NCBI GenBank assembly: GCA_937974845.1
Contig: CALJVC010000027.1
Span: 1-57,579, forward strand
Reading direction: 5' to 3'
DNA: 57,579 bases
Source: an uncultured Pseudogracilibacillus sp.
GTDB taxonomy: Bacteria > Bacillota > Bacilli > Bacillales > Amphibacillaceae
In this document: positions 15,336-22,668 of the stretch, piece by piece
Position numbering within the stretch: position 1 is the stretch's first letter
Layout: the number at the start of each line of letters is the position of its first letter
Notes under the pieces: generated by a model
The model's input: the letters and a program-made list of their open reading frames with translations, nothing else
Told to the model about the DNA's origin: nothing
The model's database searches: none
Position numbers and translations under genes: made by a program

Positions 15336-17378
15336 CTAGTTATTTGTACTTGCTTCCTCTGGTTGTTTTTTCTTATCCTTTTGAAACAAGGTTAATAAGC
15401 TCGGCATTAATATACCACGAATTAAAAACGTATCCATGAGTATTCCAATCGCAACGATAAAGCCAAAGATAGAAAGCACCTCGATTGGCTGTGTAATAAG
15501 GACAGCAAAAGTAGCAGCTAAAATTACTCCTGCTGAGGAAATAACCCCGCCCGTATGCGTCACCGCTTCCTGTACTGCTTTTTTCACAGAATGTTTCTTT
15601 TTCTCTTCTTGGTAACGGGAAACTAAGAAAATATTATAGTCAATCCCAAGAGCTACTAAAAAGACAAAGGCATATACTGGCACTCGATTACTGATTGAAT
15701 GTACATCGAAAATATAACCACTTAAGTATACCCCTATACCAAGGGCAGCGACAAATGAGACTAAGATTGTACTCATCATTAAGGTTGAGATAGAGAAGGA
15801 GCGGGTTAGAAACATAAGCATCGCAAAGATAAAGATCGTTTCTAAAATAACGATAACGATTAGATCGCGATTATTAACCGTGCGGTTATCTACAGAAGCT
15901 GCCGTCTCACCGGCGAAGTATAACGCCCCATCGATTCCCGCTTCTTTTAAGATATCTTTCTCCTCTTCAATCAGCACTTCTAAAGCATCTATAGCCTTCA
16001 CATCATAAGGATCTTCGTCGAAGGTTAAGTCATATTGCAGAACCTTACCGTCCTCGGCTCTATTAGAGAGACGAACTGAAGCGACTAAGTCCTTTTCTTT
16101 CAAGGTATCAGCTAAAGCTTGTTGTGCCTTTTCATCCACGGTGTCCTCCGCTTCTAAAATAACCGTCGTCGGGGCAAGGGCTCCTTTAGAAAATTTTTCT
16201 TCTAAAATCTCATAACCTACCCTTGATGGCATATCATCTGGGAAAGATTTCATCGTATTATATTCATACGTAATCGTAAAGACTTGGGTAGCTGATAAAG
16301 CAAGAAAAACTAAAATGACGATAGCTGATACGACGGGTTTATTCGTCACCATACGTCCTACCTTTCGCCATAAGGAGGAACTAGCTACAGCTTCATCTCC
16401 TACTCGAGGAATTTTCGGCCAGAAGGCATTCCGTCCAACCACAGTAAATAGCGAAGGTAATAAAGTTAGGGCTGACAACATAATGACAAAGACTGCCGTA
16501 CTAAAGATTGGTGCGAAATTTTTATAATCCCCGAAACTTGCAAAAAATAAAATTAACATCGCAATTAAAACCGTAGAACTTGAGTAAAAAATCGGTACGC
16601 CGATTTCTGTCATCGCCCGTTGCATAGCAATATATTTGTCATCGACTTTTTTCAATTCTTCTCGAAAACGGGAGAAAATGAATAGCGAATAGTCAATGAC
16701 CAGGGCAAACAAGAGAATCATCATGATCGATAAGGATTGGCTCGCCAACTCTACTCCACTTTTTCCAATGAGACCTAGTAAACGGTCGACTACTGCATAG
16801 ATAAATATTGCAGCTACTAATGGAATAAGCGCTAAGAAAGGCGAACGATATGTAAAGATAAGTAAAATTAAAATGATCCCGACAGTTGCAAATAAGAGAA
16901 CTAAGTCTGCTCGTTCAAACAAGGCTGTAGCATCGACAGAAATTCCCGCAGGACCAGTCACGTAATATTCAAAATCTTTAAAGTCATCTAACTTACTTTC
17001 AATCTCTTCTAAGCCTTCTTTAATTTCCTTCGAAGTTACCTCTTCCTCAAAGAGTACTGGTAGAAATAAAGACGTCTCATCTTCCGAAACGAAAGTCATC
17101 GCTACTTCCGGAGGTAAGAGATAGAAAGGAATAATGGATTTGACATAAGGAAGGTCTTCCTCTTGTAAACTTTCAGTTGCCTTGCCGACTTGTTCAATTA
17201 AGTCTTTCTCGGCTTCAAAAACAAAGATTGCAGGAACTCCTTCGTCTTCTTCAAAATATTCGTTCATTTTTTCGGTGGCGATTACCGACGGACTAGATTC
17301 TGGATATAGCTTCGATACGCTATTTACCGAATACTCCTTAGAACTCGGAGCAAACATCGAAAGTAAAGCAGCGATCAA
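15336..17378 (-). CDS. MMPL/RND-family membrane transporter, 5' end probably frameshifted
   Basis: Large exporter of the MMPL (YdfJ-like) type. The 680-aa frame contains two repeats of a big extracytoplasmic loop plus a helix bundle, with typical motifs LFALVIDYSLFIFSRFREE and FLVALGIDYNIFLVSRYQEE. Substrates are unknown; relatives export lipids or drugs. The frame opens at a TTG inside what should be the first membrane helix. Just upstream, a frame starting with GTG at 17430 reads MRKSQRK. If one base is removed from the A5G4 tract at 17405-17413 it runs into GAWITIGVWLLIAALL, the missing start of helix 1. The gene therefore carries either a real frameshift or a homopolymer error. Confidence 0.85.
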   Translation of the reverse strand: MIAALLSMFAPSSKEYSVNSVSKLYPESSPSVIATEKMNEYFEEDEGVPAIFVFEAEKDLIEQVGKATESLQEEDLPYVKSIIPFYLLPPEVAMTFVSEDETSLFLPVLFEEEVTSKEIKEGLEEIESKLDDFKDFEYYVTGPAGISVDATALFERADLVLLFATVGIILILLIFTYRSPFLALIPLVAAIFIYAVVDRLLGLIGKSGVELASQSLSIMMILLFALVIDYSLFIFSRFREELKKVDDKYIAMQRAMTEIGVPIFYSSSTVLIAMLILFFASFGDYKNFAPIFSTAVFVIMLSALTLLPSLFTVVGRNAFWPKIPRVGDEAVASSSLWRKVGRMVTNKPVVSAIVILVFLALSATQVFTITYEYNTMKSFPDDMPSRVGYEILEEKFSKGALAPTTVILEAEDTVDEKAQQALADTLKEKDLVASVRLSNRAEDGKVLQYDLTFDEDPYDVKAIDALEVLIEEEKDILKEAGIDGALYFAGETAASVDNRTVNNRDLIVIVILETIFIFAMLMFLTRSFSISTLMMSTILVSFVAALGIGVYLSGYIFDVHSISNRVPVYAFVFLVALGIDYNIFLVSRYQEEKKKHSVKKAVQEAVTHTGGVISSAGVILAATFAVLITQPIEVLSIFGFIVAIGILMDTFLIRGILMPSLLTLFQKDKKKQPEEASTNN

Positions 17379-17637
17379 AAGCCAGACACCTATCGTAATC
17401 CAAGCCCCTTTTTCGTTGCGATTTTCTCACTTATTTTCTTTATTATAGTGGGCAAAATAAACACTCCCTCAATATATTTGTTACACGATAAGGACAATAG
17501 TAATTATTTCCCTTTTTTCCTACCTTCATCCCTCCTACTTATAAGTTACATATTTATTTTACATTGAATGGTAAGGTATTTCAAAAACTTATCGAAAACT
17601 AAATAAAGTGCATAAAGGAGAATACATGAAAAATAAT

Positions 17638-18318
17638 TTATAAATACCCCTCCTCTTTCAAGGACGTATATTTTAAATTACCAATAATGAGATGGTCTAA
17701 TAATTCAATTCCCATAATTCTACCGGCTTCAACTAGTCTTTTGGTTACATAAATATCTTCTTGGGAGGGGGTTGGGTCTCCAGAGGGATGGTTGTGGGCA
17801 CAGATAATAGAAGCTGCTGAACGTTTAACCGCTTCACGGAAGATTTCTCGAGGATGAACTATAGAGGCATTCAAACTACCGACAAAAATCGTTTGCTTAT
17901 GAATGATTTGATTTTTTGTATTCAAAAATAAAACAAGGAGATGTTCTTGATTTAGATGGCGCATGGACTCCATAACATAATTGGCACCATCACGAGGGGA
18001 TCGGATGGTATAAGATAAACTCGGTTGGTACTGTCGGATTCTTCGTCCCAATTCTAAAGCGGCTAAGATCTTCACCCCTTTTGCCTGACCTATTCCTTTC
18101 ACCTTGGTTAATTCTTCGATGGTTGCTTCCTCAAGTAACTTTAACCCTTCAAAATGAACGAGCAAGCGATTGGCTATATCCATGGCCGATTCATCCTTCG
18201 TTCCGCTACCAATAAGCAGGGCAATCAATTCCTGATTCGTGACATAACGTTCTCCATAACGAAGTAACCTCTCCCTTGGTCGCTCTTCCTTTGGTACGTC
18301 TTTCATACGAATTCGCAT
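17638..18318 (-). CDS. radC: RadC family JAMM-domain protein
   Basis: A 226-aa protein with an N-terminal helix-hairpin-helix region (TKVKGIGQAKGVKILAALELG, about residues 80-100) and a C-terminal JAB1/MPN-type domain with the metal motif HNHPSGDPTPSQED. Despite the name, a direct role in DNA repair is not established for the family. The ATG at 18318 stands eight bases after GGAGG; a further in-frame ATG lies one codon upstream. In B. subtilis radC directly precedes mreB; here they are separated by the inserted respiratory and signalling genes, and maf is missing. Confidence 0.93.
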   Translation of the reverse strand: MRIRMKDVPKEERPRERLLRYGERYVTNQELIALLIGSGTKDESAMDIANRLLVHFEGLKLLEEATIEELTKVKGIGQAKGVKILAALELGRRIRQYQPSLSYTIRSPRDGANYVMESMRHLNQEHLLVLFLNTKNQIIHKQTIFVGSLNASIVHPREIFREAVKRSAASIICAHNHPSGDPTPSQEDIYVTKRLVEAGRIMGIELLDHLIIGNLKYTSLKEEGYL

Positions 18319-18478
18319 CATTATTTCCTCCAATCATTTTTATTTTATTGTAATACGAAGGGAAAAAATGTGCGAATCGGTATTTTACGTTTTTCCTATT
18401 CGAAACTAGAGGAAAAAAGCAACTTTACCTAGAAAATATTCTCCTTTTGAAAAGTAAAAAACTTTTTATTTTGCTATT

Positions 18479-19237
18479 TTAGCCATTTTTTAAATGGTTT
18501 TCAAAGGTATATAAAATCGCTAACCACTGGCTACCTTTCGGCGACAATTTCTCTCCCTTTTGAACGATTGGCTCAATAGCTCGAGAAATACTTTCTACCC
18601 GTTGGGAGGGGGGCTCTTGTTGATGTAATTGATGCCATAAAGCTGGGTCAATAGCTTGTTCCTTTTGAAGGCTTTCAATGCCTAGTTGATATACATTTTC
18701 TAACCATTCCTTCTCCCCTTCAGTTACTTGTAAGTTGTCGAGTTCGAGCTTCCAAGCTTTAACATAGGCGGGAATAGACTTTTCTTCCAATTGAAGAGCT
18801 TCTTTCTTCGCGTCGCTTTCAGAAAAAAACGTTCCGTAAAGCAAAAAATACTCCCCTTCTCTCTCCCATATGAAGCTATCAATTCCTTCTTTTTTTAAGG
18901 CACTTTGATGGCTTTCAGCATTAGTGGCCTTAGAAAAAAGCCCTACTTGAACCACATAAAAGGTTTCAGAGGAGGAAGCATCCAATAACCGGACTAGATT
19001 TTCTTCAGGAGCCTTAGTTGCATTTACTTTATCTTGTTCATCTATCACTTCAAGGGCCCCTTCTCCCTTTAAAAATTGCAAAGTAAGAAAGCCAAAAAAT
19101 GAACCGACCATGATTCCGCCAACAATTGATAGCAGTAGTTGACTACGCAAGAGTTTTTTTATGTAAATCAACCAGCAGTTTCCTAGCGAACGACTGGAAG
19201 GATAGCGAGGCCCTTTCCTTTGGTTTATGTTTTTCAT
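18479..19237 (-). CDS. spoIIB: SPOR-domain protein, probable stage II sporulation protein SpoIIB
   Basis: A 252-aa bitopic membrane protein with one membrane helix (about residues 34-56: LLLSIVGGIMVGSFFGFLTL), a linker and a SPOR domain (about 92-165: FYVVQVGLFSKATNAESHQ ... GTFFSESDAKKEA) that binds denuded glycan at septa. The C-terminal 85 residues are helical and not assigned. SpoIIB helps septal wall thinning and engulfment in B. subtilis. The name rests on the SPOR domain, the topology and the position between folC and radC; overall sequence similarity in this family is low. Confidence 0.82.
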   Translation of the reverse strand: MKNINQRKGPRYPSSRSLGNCWLIYIKKLLRSQLLLSIVGGIMVGSFFGFLTLQFLKGEGALEVIDEQDKVNATKAPEENLVRLLDASSSETFYVVQVGLFSKATNAESHQSALKKEGIDSFIWEREGEYFLLYGTFFSESDAKKEALQLEEKSIPAYVKAWKLELDNLQVTEGEKEWLENVYQLGIESLQKEQAIDPALWHQLHQQEPPSQRVESISRAIEPIVQKGEKLSPKGSQWLAILYTFENHLKNG

Positions 19238-19314
19238 TTTTTCACCTACAATTTAAAAATTCTATGCTAGTCCATCTTATCAGGTGAAAAATAAAAAACT
19301 TATCCCCTCTTGTC

Positions 19315-19346
19315 AAAAGGAAGGAGACAAAGCCCCCCTTCCTTTT
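19315..19346 (-). terminator. Probable terminator after folC
   Basis: AAAAGGAAGG and CCTTCCTTTT form a 10-bp stem just after the folC stop. The T-run on the minus strand is poor (TTTTGAC), so termination may be incomplete and spoIIB may be partly co-transcribed. Confidence 0.55.
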
Positions 19347-19349
19347 CCT

Positions 19350-20621
19350 TTATTCGTTTTTTTGTAACAAAAAGTCTCGAACGAGGGAAATAAACTGTAA
19401 AGAACCAGTCACAAGCAGAACAGAGTCTGCATCTTGATCTAATCGTTTTCTTGAAAGAAAAAGTTGCCAGTCTTCTGTGTAATCTACTTGATCAAAGGAC
19501 TTCGCTAAAGCTTCCATCATGACCGAATCAACAGCTCTAGGATGAGAGAAGCTGGTAAGGGTCAAGTTTGAAAAAGTTCGATGTAATAACTCCACCATTT
19601 CTTCTACTTGTTTATCGCTAAAGGCTGAAAACAAAATTTCTACAGGACGGTCGGGGATACTTATCTTAATAGTTTCGATCAATGCCTTTAAGGCTTCCAA
19701 ATTATGAGCACTATCGACATAAATCGTAGGACGAGAAGATATCTTTTCAAACCGACCGGGTAGGGAGAAATCGTGGAAAGCAGTTTGCATTTTTTTCCAA
19801 GGAATAGAGAGGAAGGAGTCTTTTTCTAACAATTGCAAACATAGAAGGACGAGGGATAAATTTTTCTTTTGGTGATGACCTTTTAATCCTAAACTTATCC
19901 TCTTTATCTGGCCATCTATTCCTTTAAAGCTGTCCCCTTCTAATGTAAAGTCTTTCCCAAAAATATATATCGGTGCTTCGAGGGCCAGAGCCTCCCTTGT
20001 AATCACTTCCTCAGCAGGCGTTGGAAGATCACCTACAATCACCGGGCGTTGTTTTTTAATAATTCCTGCCTTATGCCAGGCAACTTCAGCAAGGGAACTG
20101 CCTAGAAATCCTTCGTGGTCGATTGCAACGGAAGTAATAATGGTACAAAGGGGCTCTATACAATTCGTCGTATCAAAACGTCCTCCCATACCCGCTTCAA
20201 AAATTGCGATGTCTACTTCTTCCAAAGAAAAATAATAAAAGCTTATAGCAGTTAATATTTCAAAAGAACTAGGAGATAAACCTTTTTTATCTAAAGTAGA
20301 AATTAATGGTTTTATTTTTTTCAGTACGAGGGCCAGCGTTTTGTCATCAATCGGATTTTCATCAATATATATATGACCCGTTAAACCGATATAGCTTGGA
20401 GAGATGAAACGACCGACTTTTAATCCCGTTGTCTGTAAAGCTTTTGCGAGCATCGACACAGTTGAACCTTTTCCATTCGTTCCAGCGACATGAACACTTG
20501 GGTAACTTTTTTCAGGATGGCCTAAGCCTGATAATAAAGCTTCCATTCTTTCTAAACCTGGTTGTATGCCAAGGGCTTCCCTAGATTTGAGAAAGCTTTC
20601 GATTTCTTCTATATAACTCAT
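19350..20621 (-). CDS. folC: Folylpolyglutamate synthase / dihydrofolate synthase
   Basis: Mur-ligase-family enzyme that adds glutamate to (dihydro)folates. The 423-aa protein has the P-loop VAGTNGKGSTVSML near residue 45, the E-A-G-M-GGRFD motif around residue 140 and the conserved DSAHN segment (YVDSAHNLEALK) near residue 310. It is the expected neighbour of valS; two plus-strand ATP-grasp genes now separate them. Confidence 0.96.
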   Translation of the reverse strand: MSYIEEIESFLKSREALGIQPGLERMEALLSGLGHPEKSYPSVHVAGTNGKGSTVSMLAKALQTTGLKVGRFISPSYIGLTGHIYIDENPIDDKTLALVLKKIKPLISTLDKKGLSPSSFEILTAISFYYFSLEEVDIAIFEAGMGGRFDTTNCIEPLCTIITSVAIDHEGFLGSSLAEVAWHKAGIIKKQRPVIVGDLPTPAEEVITREALALEAPIYIFGKDFTLEGDSFKGIDGQIKRISLGLKGHHQKKNLSLVLLCLQLLEKDSFLSIPWKKMQTAFHDFSLPGRFEKISSRPTIYVDSAHNLEALKALIETIKISIPDRPVEILFSAFSDKQVEEMVELLHRTFSNLTLTSFSHPRAVDSVMMEALAKSFDQVDYTEDWQLFLSRKRLDQDADSVLLVTGSLQFISLVRDFLLQKNE

Positions 20622-20716
20622 CCAGCGACACCACTTTTTTTGTATAATAATATTTTTAGACTAAAATGATTATAGGTTAAAATTTTAGAATGAGCAATGA
20701 GAGAGGAAAGATATGT

Positions 20717-21622
20717 ATGCCCTTGAAGGGTCTCATTATATATAATGGTTTTTTAACATCACCGGCTTTTATAGACTTTGCTATCCAATTGAAAAATGCC
20801 GGTAAAAAGCGAAAACATCACATGACAATCAAAACAAACGATGACCTTTTAAACGTATTAAGTGGTTCAAAGACACAAACCGAAGCAAAAGCCTATGATT
20901 ATGTCTTATTTACTGATAAAGATATTTATTTAGCTAGAAATCTTGAAAGAGCAGGACTTCCTGTCTTTAACCGTCCCGAGGCTATCGAGATTTCCGATGA
21001 TAAAATTAGAACCTATCTTACTTTAGCCGAAAAAGGTTTACCTATTCCAAAGACATATATCGCTCCTTTAACCTTTGGACAAACCTTGACTAAAGAGGAT
21101 ACATACGTAAAGAAAGTCGTTAAAGCGCTAGGTTATCCCTTCATTATCAAGGAAGCTTTCGGTTCCTTCGGTGAGCAAGTCTATTTAATCCATCAAGAAG
21201 AAGAACTAGAAGCTTGTTTACAACAAATAGCTGGAAAACCTTTTCTCTTCCAAGAGTTTATTCATTCGAGTTATGGAAAGGATCTTCGACTACAGGTCGT
21301 TGGAGGGGAAGTCGTCGCCGCGATGAAACGTTCAGCCAATAATGACTTTCGTGCTAACGTAACTAATGGAGCTAGGATGGAGGCTTACAAACCTTCAAGG
21401 AAAGAAAGGGATCTTGCCATTAAAGCAGTGAAAGCAATTGGTGCCGACTTTGCCGGTGTTGACCTCCTCTTTGGTGAAGGGAATGAACGGTACGTTTGCG
21501 AGGTTAATTCGAATGCCCATATTAGGAATTTACAAGAGGCTACTTCGATTGATGTTGCTCCTTTCATAATCGAGCATATAGAAAAAAAGATTAGGAGGGA
21601 GAAAATATGCAGGGATGGTTAA
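20717..21622 (+). CDS. RimK-like ATP-grasp ligase, first of a pair
   Basis: A 301-aa protein of the ATP-grasp superfamily related to RimK alpha-L-glutamate ligases, which join an amino acid to a carboxylate with ATP. A pre-ATP-grasp domain covers about residues 1-100. The ATP-grasp domain has IIKEAFGSFGEQVYLI, the nucleotide-binding FLFQEFI, DLRLQVVGGEVVAAMKR, NDFRANVTNG and metal ligands in AGVDLLFG and EVNSN. The catalytic set looks complete. The ATG at 20717 is chosen because GAGAGGAAAG lies seven bases before it. It overlaps the second ligase gene by 16 bp. The substrate is unknown; peptide-type modification of a wall polymer, cofactor or protein is possible. Confidence 0.85.
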   Translation: MPLKGLIIYNGFLTSPAFIDFAIQLKNAGKKRKHHMTIKTNDDLLNVLSGSKTQTEAKAYDYVLFTDKDIYLARNLERAGLPVFNRPEAIEISDDKIRTYLTLAEKGLPIPKTYIAPLTFGQTLTKEDTYVKKVVKALGYPFIIKEAFGSFGEQVYLIHQEEELEACLQQIAGKPFLFQEFIHSSYGKDLRLQVVGGEVVAAMKRSANNDFRANVTNGARMEAYKPSRKERDLAIKAVKAIGADFAGVDLLFGEGNERYVCEVNSNAHIRNLQEATSIDVAPFIIEHIEKKIRREKICRDG

Positions 21623-22497
21623 TCTATGCGAAAAAAGATGCTTTACGAAACCAATCCTACATCGATTGGTTTCAGGAAGAAGCAACGAAGGAAAATATCT
21701 CCCTTCATCTTCTGATTCGTGAGGAATTACATATCGGAATCAAAGCAGGAAAGTTAGTTTGGAAATATAAAGGTGAAGTCCTGTCCTTGCCGGACTTTGT
21801 CGTCGTCCGTACGGTCGAACCCTTTCTACAAACTTGCCTAGAAAAAGAAGGGATCCCCACTTTTAATTCGGCGACTGTATCACATATTACCAACGATAAA
21901 CGACTTACGTATATCGAAGTGTCTAAGCTTGGTATTCCGATGGTCGAAACTTATTTTGCATCATCCCATGCCCTTCCGGTCCAACCTCCTTTACCCTACC
22001 CCTTCGTTGTAAAGGAAGCTAGAGGACGAGGGGGAAAGGGCGTCTATTGGATCGAAAAAGAAGAACAATGGAAAAACTTTCAAACAAACGTCCCTACGAC
22101 AGACTTAGTTATCCAAGCAGCAGACGTTCAACTGGGCCGAGATTTACGTGTTTTCGTTCTAGGAAAGGAAATCGTCGCAGCCATATTGCGGAAAAGTGAT
22201 GACGATTTTCGAGCTAATTATAGCCTCGGCGGAAAGGCAGAAGTCTACTCTTTAACGAGGAACGAACGAACCATGATTCAGGCCATTATCGACCACTTCG
22301 ACTTCGGACTCGTAGGTATTGACTTCTTAATTGGAAAGGACAGTCGTCTTCTCTTTAATGAAATTGAAGATGTTGTTGGTTCACGTATATTAAGTGCGTG
22401 TACTAATATTAATCTCCTAGAAAAATATGTTCAATGGATTAAGGAAGAAGTGCTGAAAAGAAGAAACGAACCAACTCCTTCACCTATTAAAAAGTAA
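21607..22497 (+). CDS. RimK-like ATP-grasp ligase, second of a pair
   Basis: A 296-aa ATP-grasp protein paralogous to its upstream neighbour, overlapping it by 16 bp and starting behind AGGAGGG. ATP-grasp motifs are FVVKEARGRGGKGVYWI, DLVIQAADV, DLRVFVLGKEIVAAILRK, DDFRANYSLGG and VGIDFLI. The usual metal-ligand motif ExN (EVN in the first protein) reads EIE here, in FNEIEDVVG, so the conserved Asn is replaced. This may mean altered chemistry or a regulatory role. A strong terminator follows. Close pairing suggests a heteromeric enzyme or two successive ligation steps. Confidence 0.82.
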   Translation: MQGWLIYAKKDALRNQSYIDWFQEEATKENISLHLLIREELHIGIKAGKLVWKYKGEVLSLPDFVVVRTVEPFLQTCLEKEGIPTFNSATVSHITNDKRLTYIEVSKLGIPMVETYFASSHALPVQPPLPYPFVVKEARGRGGKGVYWIEKEEQWKNFQTNVPTTDLVIQAADVQLGRDLRVFVLGKEIVAAILRKSDDDFRANYSLGGKAEVYSLTRNERTMIQAIIDHFDFGLVGIDFLIGKDSRLLFNEIEDVVGSRILSACTNINLLEKYVQWIKEEVLKRRNEPTPSPIKK

Positions 22498-22605
22498 ATA
22501 AATGAATCGAACGATTATTTCTTCAAGCATGTAGTTCGGTTAAAACGTTTCAGTCTCATTTTCTATTTATTTTACTACCTATCCATTGGCACACTATATA
22601 ACACA

Positions 22606-22654
22606 AACAACGACGTTAAAAAAGCTTTAAAATTAGCCTTTTAACGTCGTTGTT
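22606..22654. terminator. Bidirectional terminator between ATP-grasp operon and valS
   Basis: A perfect 16-bp stem: AACAACGACGTTAAAA at 22606-22621 with its complement at 22639-22654. It lies between the convergent ends of the ATP-grasp pair and valS. Confidence 0.92.
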
Positions 22655-22668
22655 TATCTTTAGTTCAC

